Assembly: GCF_016508585.1 (NCBI RefSeq)
Contig: NZ_JADVOP010000012.1
Span: forward strand, 1 to 64,000
Length of the DNA: 64,000 bases
DNA from: Acinetobacter baumannii
GTDB lineage: Bacteria; Pseudomonadota; Gammaproteobacteria; Pseudomonadales; Moraxellaceae
Reading direction: 5' to 3'
The translations under genes were made by a program, and so were the position numbers. Of this stretch, positions 8,212-15,991 are shown piece after piece (position 1 is the first letter of the stretch; the number at the start of each line of letters is the position of its first letter). The notes beneath the pieces were generated by a model, which was given only the letters and a program-made list of their open reading frames with translations, was not told the DNA's origin and did not search any database.

Positions 8212-8248
8212 CTGCCCTGACTCTAAATTTAAGAGTTTAGGGCAAGGC
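8212..8248. terminator. Hairpin after the 87-aa gene
   Basis: TGCCCTGACTCT and AGAGTTTAGGGCA form a long imperfect stem around an AT loop. It lies 165 bp after the 87-aa gene and before the end of the convergent LRAT-type gene. No long T-run follows, so termination is possible but unproven. Confidence 0.35.
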
Positions 8249-8314
8249 AGCATTCAGTAATTGATATGAAAAGTTATCTACAGTACCTAACAGTTTGTAT
8301 CATATTATTCTTAC

Positions 8315-8941
8315 TTAAGATAAATCCCAAACTCGCCACTCATTCATTTTAAGTTCTTTTTCAACAGTTTCTTCTAAGTGTGAAAACCAATTATCCTTAT
8401 TTTTAAAATCACCAGTTAGGCATCCTGAAGTAAACATATGGCAATTATTTGAAATTACAGAGTAGTTAATTGTCTGATTAATTTTAGATCTAGCTCTTTC
8501 TGCAGCTCTCTTTGATGCAACAGCTTTACCATTTCGACAAGAAACATAAATATTAGTGGCTAAGTTCATACCATCTAATCTATCTAAAAAAACTTTTGGG
8601 GATACTATTTCAATTCTTCCAGAACCATCGAGATGAACAATTTTATTGTATCCAACATAAATACCAGAATGCTCTATTTGATTCATTAACAAACCACAAT
8701 GAACAACAGAACCGACTTTAGGCTTAACAATATCTTTAATGGCTGAATTAATTAGCCCATCAATCATTTTAATACCTGTAGTTTCTTTTTTAGGTTTATC
8801 TTCATTGAGCCCTTTTTTTACTCGTTGTTGTCTCTGAATTTTTTTAAGTTTTTCATACCCATGTTCTGGTATGGTGGGAGGTATTAAAATATCTTTATTA
8901 TCCCAAAGAAAGTCTAAAATCTTCTTCATTGTATTTGTCAA
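8315..8941 (-). CDS. LRAT-fold (NlpC/P60-like) cysteine protein
   Basis: The 208-residue protein has a basic N-terminal half (about 1-75) and a C-terminal domain with the signature of the LRAT branch of the permuted papain fold: VVHCGLL, the His box EHSGIYVGYNKIVHLDG (about 111-127), and the Cys box SNNCHMFTSGCLTG (about 165-178). Family members are acyltransferases or hydrolases acting through that Cys and His; the substrate here is unknown. No signal peptide is visible. It lies downstream of gpD at the place of P2 late or cargo genes, so it may be a phage-borne accessory gene. Confidence 0.75.
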   Translation of the reverse strand: MTNTMKKILDFLWDNKDILIPPTIPEHGYEKLKKIQRQQRVKKGLNEDKPKKETTGIKMIDGLINSAIKDIVKPKVGSVVHCGLLMNQIEHSGIYVGYNKIVHLDGSGRIEIVSPKVFLDRLDGMNLATNIYVSCRNGKAVASKRAAERARSKINQTINYSVISNNCHMFTSGCLTGDFKNKDNWFSHLEETVEKELKMNEWRVWDLS

Positions 8942-9241
8942 AGTGATAGTAATATCTTTATATTAAATGAAAAATTAATTTAAAACATCTCATTTACAAC
9001 TTAAAATTCCCATACACCTAGCTAAAAACTATCATATCTTTCTGTCAGGTTACACTCCATGTAACATAATTGTGCTGATCTAAATTACCCCCATATGAGG
9101 GCATTCTTTTTGTAATATTTTGCCACCCCATAAAAAACACGAATATAATTAAAAACAATGGATTACAAAAATTTAGAACTTTGGCCATGTTTGGTACCAA
9201 TTTTGGTCAAAGTAATATTTTGCATATGTATTAAACCATTT
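8942..9241. other. Gap between LRAT gene and tail operon
   Basis: No gene is seen. An inverted repeat, CTTTGGCCA with TTGGTCAAAG (about 9178-9213), with a smaller palindrome TTGGTACCAA inside it, lies 30 bp after the gpD stop and may end the tail transcript. A CCCCCATATGAGGG hairpin lies near 9088. Confidence 0.4.
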
Positions 9242-10233
9242 TTAATTCTCAACATCCAAACTCTTTACAGCCTCTAATGAACTCACAAAACCAGTAGTTT
9301 TATCAATTGAATGTGTGACTGATTCAATTAACCAATCACCATCAATTCCCGATCTAAAACTTGAAAGGCTTAATTTTGCTTCAGCTGAAAGAAATGGATC
9401 ACCGAGTAACTCAATCGAAACTTTATCCTCGTTGCGCCTTGATGAATCAAGCGCTGATTGTGCAGCGGCTCTTGCGCTTTTTTCATCAAGATAAGTATGT
9501 CGCAATCTTCTGACTGGCTCACCTCACCCAATTTTACTTCATTCTTTTTTGCTTTGATTTTTTCGTGCCAATAGGTGATAACAGTACCGGCACTATCCCT
9601 GGAACTACTGGTCATTGACCAGTTTGAAACCTGATAGCGTGTAAGTTCGACGGTACCTAAATCAATTTCGCCTCTTTTAACGAATAATAACTTGCCGCCA
9701 GCTGGCTTACACACTGCGTCATAGCGTTTAGATAATCGCATCAGGAATGATAAATCTGATTCATCTGACTGTGTTATTTGCGGTAATTTGACTGATTTTA
9801 ATGAATCACTCACCAAGTATTCTAAATTGTGCTCAGTTGCAATTTTAAGGACAACGCCCTCTACAGTAATGTCCTTATCCCACACTCTGCTCTTTTGAGT
9901 CTGTAAGGAGGTTTTGCCTGTCTTGCTCTCGGTTTGGACTGCAGCTCTACATCGAATAATCATTTTGTCTGGTGGACCTGATAACTCAACTTCATCAACA
10001 ATAAATAAACCCATGCTCTGAAGCTCACCATCATAGCCCATTGAAACTTTTAACTCTGCGCCCTTCACAGGCATATCAATAGGGTTTGTAGGGTCATCGA
10101 TCAAACTAATCTCGCATGAATCTGACTCAATACCAGTTTTATCAGTCACAGTGATTGATTCAAATAATTGATAAATTACTACGCTTATATCATTTCCGTT
10201 TGCAACCACACTAAAACTAGGTTTCAATCCCAT
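9242..10233 (-). pseudogene. D: Tail protein gpD, frameshifted
   Basis: The first 240 or so residues (MGLKPSFSVVANGNDI...) match the late control D / tail-hub family of P2. Near 9505-9530 the frame must change: frame one runs on into a nonsense tail after SQSEDCDIL, while the expected C-terminus (LRHTYLDEKSARAAAQSAL ... SLDVEN) continues in another frame to 9242. A one-base change would restore a protein of about 330 residues. The start overlaps the end of gpX by 10 bp (translational coupling). gpD is the hub contacting the spike, so the tail would be non-functional. A sequencing error is the alternative. Confidence 0.85.
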
Positions 10234-10439
10234 AGTTTAACCCTTGTATTCGTTGAAATTTGAGTGCTAGTTTGTTCTGGTAACTCAATCAATATCCCTT
10301 CTGGCAATATTGGCGACATTGCCGATAGTCTTGGATTGGCATTAAAAATATTTTCGACCACCTTATTTTTAGTGTGACCATAATACTTATAGGCAATATA
10401 ATCTACTGTATCGCCCGCTTTAGTTTGATATTGAGCCAT
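10224..10439 (-). CDS. X: Phage tail protein gpX (LysM-like)
   Basis: The 71-residue protein starts MAQYQTKAGDTVDYIAYKYYG, the LysM-like fold typical of P2 gpX, and ends in a Pro/Glu/Thr region. Family length is about 70 residues, so it is complete. gpX acts in tail assembly with gpU and gpD. It lies 2 bp after the gpU stop and overlaps gpD by 10 bp, keeping P2 order. Confidence 0.9.
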   Translation of the reverse strand: MAQYQTKAGDTVDYIAYKYYGHTKNKVVENIFNANPRLSAMSPILPEGILIELPEQTSTQISTNTRVKLWD

Positions 10440-10441
10440 GC

Positions 10442-10897
10442 TTATAATCTCCCAATTGCACCGCGAATGATATTTGCAAGCCCCAAGCTTCCCATTACAT
10501 CACTATGCTTTCTAAGATTAATCGTAAATTCTTGACGGCGCGGTACACCAAATGCGGCGTGCTTACTCTGCCCCTCGGTAACTTCTGTAATAATCCAATT
10601 GCCTAAAACTTTTCCAGAGCCCGTAATCAATAATTGAGGCTTACCCAATGAGCCTAATCCTCGTAAATTATCAAGCTGCCTTGTGCCGCCATTCCATTCA
10701 GGAAAAATCACACCAGTTAAAGTCATTGTGTCTTGTCCGGGTCCTAAAAACTGAAGATTATCCCAATCCCCAAAAACTGACTGTTCGCCCCACTGGTATT
10801 GTGTTGTTCTGTTTAATTCCTGGTAAGCTGCCGTATAAATTCCAAATTTGAAATCACCTAGGCGCATCATTGTGACGAAAGATCCATAAACTAACAT
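10442..10897 (-). CDS. U: Phage tail protein gpU (tail terminus/assembly)
   Basis: The product of about 151 residues carries the gpU pattern: MRLGDFKFGIYTAAYQEL at the start, then QFLGPGQDTMTLTGVIFPE, and a C-terminal GVPRRQEFTINLRK. The ATG at 10897 shares its A with the TAA stop of the tape measure gene (TAATG), so translation is coupled. The longer frame back to 10915 would need a TTG inside that gene. It appears intact. Confidence 0.9.
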   Translation of the reverse strand: MLVYGSFVTMMRLGDFKFGIYTAAYQELNRTTQYQWGEQSVFGDWDNLQFLGPGQDTMTLTGVIFPEWNGGTRQLDNLRGLGSLGKPQLLITGSGKVLGNWIITEVTEGQSKHAAFGVPRRQEFTINLRKHSDVMGSLGLANIIRGAIGRL

Positions 10898-13341
10898 TAT
10901 TGTGCATACCCCCAATCAATCATTGAATTGCGTTCTTGAATGCCCTGTTGTTGTTTCAGCTTTTGCATCACCTCTTGAGCAATCTCTTTTGGATTTTGAT
11001 TAGGTACGGCATGAATCGTAAATGAAAAGGAATTGTGGTTTACCTGTTCGCGCCGATCTGATTTATTAATTCGAGCGGGTTGACTCAAGTCCGAATTTTT
11101 ACTGCTTGAAAATGGTCTGATTGCTTCAGGAATGTTATCGGCTTCAAAATTAGATTTTCTTGCAAATCCCTCACCTACAAATGAAGCTTTAGGCATTTCA
11201 ACTTTTGGGACCTTCATTGGGAATGGTAATGGGGTTGGTTTTGGCGGTGTTGGCTGGGCAAGCGGTATTTGCGAAATAGATTTAACCTCTGCAACTTTTG
11301 AACCTAGATCAAAACCTACAATTTTCCCGATTAAGTCAAAAACTTTACCGCCGAAATCTAAGATTCGCTTAAAACCATCAATCATCATGCGAAGTGGTGC
11401 CAGAACAGCATTGATTGCACCGCCCACCAATTGACCAAATCTTTGCCCGGCTGAGGTCGCTTTTTCTATATCCTCTTTACTCGCCTTAACTGGTGTGAGT
11501 AATTCTTTAAACCAGTTCCATGCTTTAGAAACCGCAGAGCTCACCAGATCCCACGCTTTACCTAGGATTGGCACCGAAGCAATTAACTCAGATACAGCAC
11601 TTGTGAAAGGTTCCATACCTTGTTTTAAGCCTTGCCAAAAACCTGCAAAGAAAGCTTTTATTCGATCCCAATTTTTGTAAATTGCAATACCAGCCCCAAT
11701 TGCTACTGCTGCAACAGCACCCCAGGGCGTCCGAAGTAATGCAAATCCAATTTGCTTTAATACAGGTCCGAAAGATGAAAAAGCAGCTCTTGCGATACCA
11801 AGTGGGTTTTTCATACCCAATATGGCTTGTCCTGTACTTTTGAACACTTTTGATAATCCGCTACTGCTTCCAAGCAATCGGATAAAAGAACCAGCAAGCC
11901 CTAAAATACTGGATCTCAAAAGCAATGACACAAGGCGCACGGCAATCAACCCAACTTTTAAGGCTGTTAAACCCACAACCACCTTTACAATTGTACTTGT
12001 AAGCTCTGGATTTGCTTTGGTCCACTCAATCACTTTAACTACAAATGTTCCAAGCTTCTCAACACCAGCCGTAATATAAGGTAAGAGCACACTTCCAATA
12101 ATTGTGCCTAATGCAGATAAACTATTTTTAAAGAGAATAATTGAATTGGCGGTTGTTTCAGATCGTGCCTGATACTCTGCTGCCATCGATCCAGCGTATT
12201 TACTTTTATCTGCAACCATCCCTAGATTTTTTTCTAATGATTCAATATTGGTTAAAAGTGGTGCAATTGCGCCCAAAGACTCTTTACCAAATAAATTGGA
12301 TAAAACCGCTGCTTGTTTATGCTTTTCAAGTTTTGAAACAGACTTTAAAACTTCCAATGTTGTGCCATTGGCATCAATTTGCATTTGTTTCGAAATACGT
12401 TTGTAATCAAGCCCTAATTCTGCATAGGCTGCTTTTTGGCTTTTCGTGGCTGACTCACCAGCAACCAAAGCCAACATGGTATTTTTAATCCCTGTTGCTG
12501 CAATTTCCTCTGAAATCCCCATACCACGTAAAGTCGCACCGAGTGCAGCAATTGAACCAGACGCAAAGCCCCCAACTTCACCCAATGGACCAATACGTTG
12601 AACAATATCCATAATGGCTTTGGCTGCAGCTGGTGTATTGTTGCCTAAATAGTTAATTTTATCGGCAAGCTCTACAACCTCATCCTGGTTCATGCGAAAT
12701 GCGGTACGCATCTCTGCCATAGATTGCCCTGCAATATCCGCTGTTGTATCAAACGCTACTCCCATTTTGACTGCATCTTCAGCAAATCGAGTGAGCTCAT
12801 TGGCTTTAATACCCGACTGACTACCTGCAGCCATAATTTTAGATATTTCAGTCGCGACCATTGGTAGGCGCGTTGATAGCATCAAAGCATCATCACTAAT
12901 CTTTTTAAATTCCTGATCGGTACCGCTAAAGGTTTTTTTAACATCTGCCATTGCAGATTCAAAATCAATTGCCAATTTAACTGGGACACCGACAGTTACA
13001 GTCGAAGCAATAACAGATCCTAATTGCCCTTTTAGATTTGATAATTTTTCATTGTTTTCTAGTCTTGCTTTCTCAATCGTATTTAACTTACGTTGTTGCG
13101 ATTCTAATTTTTTTAATTCCGCTGTCACGGCGCTATAACGTGAACGTAAATTATCAACGTTCTTACCCATTCCGCCAAACGTTTTGATCGAGTCGCCCAA
13201 TTGGTTTTGAGTTTTTTTAAGTCGATTGACTTCCGAGCCAATTTTATTAAGTTCGCCCTTTGTGGTATTCATTACAGATTTAAAGGAACCTGATAATGCC
13301 CCTCCAATCGTAATGACTGCATTGAGTTTCTTATTTGACAT
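10897..13341 (-). CDS. T: Tail tape measure protein (P2 gpT type)
   Basis: The 814-residue protein starts with a coiled-coil region (about 20-115). The conserved TP901-type core follows (about 115-350; FESAMADVKKTFSG, LAALGATLRGMG). A hydrophobic region (about 420-560; KVVVGLTALKVGLIAVRLV, GAVAAVAIGAGIAIYKNW) and a Pro-rich tail complete it. Tape measures set tail length by spanning the tube. Size is normal for myophage tails, and no break is seen. Note the terminator-like hairpin between this gene and E'. Confidence 0.93.
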   Translation of the reverse strand: MSNKKLNAVITIGGALSGSFKSVMNTTKGELNKIGSEVNRLKKTQNQLGDSIKTFGGMGKNVDNLRSRYSAVTAELKKLESQQRKLNTIEKARLENNEKLSNLKGQLGSVIASTVTVGVPVKLAIDFESAMADVKKTFSGTDQEFKKISDDALMLSTRLPMVATEISKIMAAGSQSGIKANELTRFAEDAVKMGVAFDTTADIAGQSMAEMRTAFRMNQDEVVELADKINYLGNNTPAAAKAIMDIVQRIGPLGEVGGFASGSIAALGATLRGMGISEEIAATGIKNTMLALVAGESATKSQKAAYAELGLDYKRISKQMQIDANGTTLEVLKSVSKLEKHKQAAVLSNLFGKESLGAIAPLLTNIESLEKNLGMVADKSKYAGSMAAEYQARSETTANSIILFKNSLSALGTIIGSVLLPYITAGVEKLGTFVVKVIEWTKANPELTSTIVKVVVGLTALKVGLIAVRLVSLLLRSSILGLAGSFIRLLGSSSGLSKVFKSTGQAILGMKNPLGIARAAFSSFGPVLKQIGFALLRTPWGAVAAVAIGAGIAIYKNWDRIKAFFAGFWQGLKQGMEPFTSAVSELIASVPILGKAWDLVSSAVSKAWNWFKELLTPVKASKEDIEKATSAGQRFGQLVGGAINAVLAPLRMMIDGFKRILDFGGKVFDLIGKIVGFDLGSKVAEVKSISQIPLAQPTPPKPTPLPFPMKVPKVEMPKASFVGEGFARKSNFEADNIPEAIRPFSSSKNSDLSQPARINKSDRREQVNHNSFSFTIHAVPNQNPKEIAQEVMQKLKQQQGIQERNSMIDWGYAQ

Positions 13342-13414
13342 AGCAAAACAATTTTAGAATCTGATTCACTATTTTTTATTTGTTTTGAAAATTTATCATT
13401 ATTCAGTTTTTCAT

Positions 13415-13437
13415 TAAAAAACCGCTCGAAAGCGGTT
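13415..13437 (-). terminator. Terminator-like hairpin inside the tail operon
   Basis: On the minus strand AACCGCTTTCGAGCGGTT is followed by TTTTTTAA. Its base overlaps the E' stop codon, and it lies 74 bp before the tape measure start. It should reduce or regulate transcription from E/E' into T. Confidence 0.7.
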
Positions 13438-13570
13438 ATTTGTCATCTTCAGGCAACCCTTCACACCACCAAATTATTTCTGAAACTCTCATTGCCAAAA
13501 TTTCAGATTTTGACCATGAAGTGTGTGAGGCTAAACCGAGCACATAAGATCTTGCGACTTCTGCGCTCAT
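13436..13570 (-). CDS. E': Tail assembly protein gpE' (GpE family)
   Basis: A 44-codon frame (MSAEVARSYVLGLASH... ending LPEDDK) matches the GpE family, with its typical Trp-rich segment SEIIWWCEG. It overlaps the end of gpE by 4 bp (ATGA) and is in the -1 frame relative to it. In P2, E' is made as a C-terminal extension of gpE by -1 frameshifting; here both re-initiation at ATGA and slippage on CTTTTTA are possible. The pair acts as tail assembly chaperones that coat the tape measure. Confidence 0.85.
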   Translation of the reverse strand: MSAEVARSYVLGLASHTSWSKSEILAMRVSEIIWWCEGLPEDDK

Positions 13571-13863
13571 GTTGTAAAAAGCTTAAATGCCTCTTGAATG
13601 CGACGATAATCTTTTAATGTCGCTGCCTTGATTTGATCCGGTGTAACACTACAAAGATTTGAAAACATCATGATCTCTTGAACCGCATCAGATTGACCCT
13701 TTGATTGCATTTCTGCAGCAAGCAAATCTTGTACTGTAGGCTCACGCATTACAATTACACCCACTTTCGCCCCATCAATATCAAGTGACTTGGCAAATGT
13801 AATTTCAAAATCGCCTGTTGCTGTTTCTTTTAAATATTCTGGAAGTTGATTTTTTTCAGTCAT
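13567..13863 (-). CDS. E: Phage tail assembly chaperone gpE
   Basis: The 98-residue protein fits the tail assembly family of P2 E and phage 41/14 proteins (VIVMREPTVQDLLAAEM; a C-terminal YRRIQEAFKLF). It binds the tape measure protein during tail building in the cytoplasm. It begins 2 bp after the stop of the FII fragment and its end overlaps E'. It looks complete. Confidence 0.88.
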   Translation of the reverse strand: MTEKNQLPEYLKETATGDFEITFAKSLDIDGAKVGVIVMREPTVQDLLAAEMQSKGQSDAVQEIMMFSNLCSVTPDQIKAATLKDYRRIQEAFKLFTT

Positions 13864-13865
13864 TT

Positions 13866-14063
13866 TTAGATCCCAATTGCGTTTCGAATATCAGCTAAAA
13901 CATCTACACTATCAATGATGCGAACCATGTTAATCACATCAATCTCATGGATGACTTTTCCAGCAATGGTCTGCTTATAGTAAGTTAAAGACATATCATA
14001 TTTGTCTTTTGGTAATTCACCGGCTTTAACTTTACCCTGGCTAATTTTTACAACCTTAACCAA
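13866..14063 (-). pseudogene. Tail tube protein gpFII, C-terminal fragment
   Basis: The 65-residue open frame ends with the typical C-terminus of P2-type major tail tube proteins (MSLTYYKQTIAGKVIHEID, NMVRIIDSVD, IRNAIGI). Full-length FII is about 170 residues, so roughly the first 100 are missing. Only about 65 bp of non-phage-like sequence separates the fragment from the AlpA-like gene. This marks the breakpoint of a deletion that removed the capsid, head-tail, baseplate, fibre and sheath genes. Confidence 0.85.
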
Positions 14064-14129
14064 CTTGAGTATAAAGTTTCAAACTGAATTTTTTTAAAGA
14101 CGAAGATAAATTAAAAAACGAGTGAATTT

Positions 14130-14330
14130 ATGAACCGTAGAGAAAACTTGATGGACGATCCATTATTAAAAACATCAGAAGTCGCAAAACTTACTTTTAG
14201 TCGAAATACGATCGACAGCAAATTAAAGAAAGGTTTATTTCCACAACCTGATTATGTAGACCCTGAAAGTAAATACCGCTACTGGCGACTTTCCACTATC
14301 AATAACTTCTTTAGTAAAAAGGCTTCTTAG
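14130..14330 (+). CDS. AlpA-like excisionase/regulator
   Basis: The 66-residue protein has a MerR-like helix-turn-helix of the AlpA type (LLKTSEVAKLTFSRNTIDSK, then GLFPQPDYV and YRYWRLSTIN). Such proteins control integrase genes or assist excision. It converges on the integrase gene, the two stop codons overlapping. An ATG seven codons later is an alternative start. It lies directly beside the deletion breakpoint in FII, which may have changed its promoter. Confidence 0.8.
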   Translation: MNRRENLMDDPLLKTSEVAKLTFSRNTIDSKLKKGLFPQPDYVDPESKYRYWRLSTINNFFSKKAS

Positions 14331-15559
14331 GAAGCCTTTAATTTATCTATATAGTTAGACCAAGCCTGCATCATTTCAGCACGTTCTTCTAAGAACTTGG
14401 TTCGGTTATAAGCACGACCATGCATATCACGTACTTGATGGGCTAACTGTTGTTCAATTCGTTCTACAGGGAACTTTAACTTTTCTTCTAATAATGTTCG
14501 AGCGATTGCACGAAAGCCATGCCCTGTCATCTTGTCACGATCATAACCCATTCTTCGTAAAGCCATATTAATTGTCATGTCCGACATTGGGCGTGTTTTA
14601 CTCGAGATACTTGGAAAAAGTAAATCAGACTTATAACAGAATGGTTTTAACTCTTTAAGCAACTCAATAACTTGATCGGATAAAGGAACGATATGTTCAA
14701 CACCTGTCTTTTTCATAGTTTTAGGTGGTGTATAGGACCAAGTACGTTCTTCAAAATTTATATCCGACCATTTAGCATGACGTAACTCACCAGTACGCAC
14801 AAAAACATGAGGCAGAATTTTTAAAGCGAACTTGGTGTGGACATAACCCTCATATTGCTCGATGTCTTTTAATAGTTGACCAAAGTCTTTTTCTTCAACC
14901 AAAGCTGAATAATGTTTAATTTCTCTAGGCTTAATCGTCCCAATTAAATCATGTGCAACATCACGCTCACAAAAACCCAATGAAACGGCGTACCTGAATA
15001 CTTGAGAGGCTTTTGATCGAATTCTATGTGCTGTTTCTATTGTGCCTTTTGCTTCTGCTTTACGAATGACTTTAACCAGATGCTTAGCTCTTATCTCAGA
15101 AATCGGCATCTCTCCGAATTCTTCATATAAATAGTTATAGATCCGTTCATTTCTAACGACAGTTGCAGGTGTTAAGACTTGTTTGGTTTTAAATTCTTCA
15201 GCAATTTTTCTAAATGTATTTTCATGGCTAATTTTAGCTTCTTCTAAAATGTCATTTCGATAAGTTTGAGGATCAATATTTTTTGAAATTAATGCTCTGT
15301 ACTCTTCTCGTACTCCTCGAGCTTCAGCCAAAGTAATTTCAGGATAATTACCAATGGCTAAAGTATTTCTCTTTTTAGAGATTGGACGAGTATAGTCAAA
15401 TCGCCAAAGTACAGCGCCAGAAGTACGGAAAATTAGATTTAATCCATCACCATCAGACAAACGTAAATCTTTGGCTAATCCACTGTTTATATTAGCTTTA
15501 AATTGTTTTTGCGTTGCTTTAATCTTCGAATCCGTTAACGGCACTACTTTCTTTGGCAT
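14327..15559 (-). CDS. int: Tyrosine-type prophage integrase (DUF4102 class)
   Basis: The 410-residue protein has the N-terminal arm-binding DUF4102 domain (LTDSKIKATQ, LRLSDGDGLNL), a SAM-like core-binding domain (about 100-190) and the catalytic domain: Arg in VRTGELRHAKW, HxxR in GHGFRAIAR, His in QQLAHQ and Tyr in RAYNRT. The ATG at 15559 gives the usual MPKKVVPLTD start; the frame extends to 15616, but that part consists of TTGTAACGCA sites. It recombines at the tRNA-Arg end 170 bp away. All catalytic residues are present. Confidence 0.93.
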   Translation of the reverse strand: MPKKVVPLTDSKIKATQKQFKANINSGLAKDLRLSDGDGLNLIFRTSGAVLWRFDYTRPISKKRNTLAIGNYPEITLAEARGVREEYRALISKNIDPQTYRNDILEEAKISHENTFRKIAEEFKTKQVLTPATVVRNERIYNYLYEEFGEMPISEIRAKHLVKVIRKAEAKGTIETAHRIRSKASQVFRYAVSLGFCERDVAHDLIGTIKPREIKHYSALVEEKDFGQLLKDIEQYEGYVHTKFALKILPHVFVRTGELRHAKWSDINFEERTWSYTPPKTMKKTGVEHIVPLSDQVIELLKELKPFCYKSDLLFPSISSKTRPMSDMTINMALRRMGYDRDKMTGHGFRAIARTLLEEKLKFPVERIEQQLAHQVRDMHGRAYNRTKFLEERAEMMQAWSNYIDKLKAS

Positions 15560-15566
15560 GGCTTTT

Positions 15567-15630
15567 TGCGTTACAAATTTTGAGTTTTGATTATTGTAAC
15601 GCAACCTGTACTGCAAAACATGCGTTACAA
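15567..15630. repeat. Integrase arm-type sites, right end
   Basis: Three copies of TTGTAACGCA lie between the integrase start and attR: inverted at 15567-15576, direct at 15594-15603 and inverted at 15621-15630. The centre copy belongs to the 17-bp string shared with 7348-7364. They overlap the expected int promoter, so integrase may repress its own gene. Confidence 0.6.
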
Positions 15631-15728
15631 CTATAAATTACTTTGGGCTAGTTTGAGTAGACTTTAAGATATTTTCTTTTACTTATTAACAACTTAATGC
15701 ATATTTCTATAGGTTTATGCAACCAATT

Positions 15729-15742
15729 TGGTACGCCCAGCG
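15729..15742. repeat. attR: tRNA-Arg end and integration core
   Basis: The 14 bp TGGTACGCCCAGCG equal those at 7274-7287. Here they form the encoded CCA, discriminator, acceptor strand and first T-stem bases of tRNA-Arg, so integration left the tRNA intact. Confidence 0.85.
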
Positions 15743-15804
15743 GGACTCGAACCCACTCCACAGGCTTCGGAAACCTGTACTCTATCCAGTTAAGCTATGG
15801 GCGC
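15729..15804 (-). tRNA. tRNA-Arg (CCG)
   Basis: The minus strand folds as a 76-nt cloverleaf: acceptor GCGCCCA with TGGGCGT (one G-U pair), anticodon stem CAGGT/GCCTG around loop TTCCGAA (anticodon CCG, arginine), T-loop GGTTCGAGTCC, discriminator A and encoded CCA. It reads CGG codons. It is the integration target of the adjacent prophage. Confidence 0.95.
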
Positions 15805-15821
15805 TTAAATTGAGATGGCAC

Positions 15822-15849
15822 ATCATAACAAAAAAAACCATCAGGTAAA
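15822..15849 (-). promoter_or_regulatory. Promoter of tRNA-Arg
   Basis: On the minus strand TTTACC and TATGAT are 16 bp apart, ending about 17 bp before the tRNA 5' end, as expected of a sigma-70 promoter. Confidence 0.6.
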
Positions 15850-15991
15850 GCATTTATAAAACAACTCTTTTCATTAATGATCATGCTTTAAACAATGTTC
15901 TATAATTGCAAGGCAGAATTCCGTCTAACTTACTTGGTTTATTCAAAAAGATCGCTCACAATACACACTCCTGAAACCATGTGAGAATTTC

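Larger units (their letters stand above)
7274..15742. mobile_element. Defective P2-type prophage in tRNA-Arg
   Basis: About 8.5 kb lie between 14-bp direct repeats of the tRNA-Arg 3' end, with a tyrosine integrase gene next to the intact tRNA. The tail genes follow P2 order exactly (FII fragment, E, E', T, U, X, D). No capsid, packaging, lysis, sheath, baseplate, fibre or replication genes remain. gpD is frameshifted. It should be unable to form particles, although excision might still occur because the integrase frame is whole. Confidence 0.85.

Noticed and set aside
8066..8260. 64-codon plus-strand frame after the 87-aa gene
   Set aside because: The start is poor, and it runs through the hairpin at 8212-8248. 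Composition looks random.
10648..12605. Several frames opposite or overlapping the tail genes
   Set aside because: They are shadows of gpU and the tape measure gene, which have clear family motifs in their own frames.
15560..15616. Longer integrase start
   Set aside because: The extra 19 codons consist of the TTGTAACGCA sites; MPKKVVPLTD at 15559 is the usual start in this family.
7274..15742. Functional tailocin
   Set aside because: Sheath, baseplate, spike, fibre and lysis genes are missing, FII is truncated and gpD is frameshifted.
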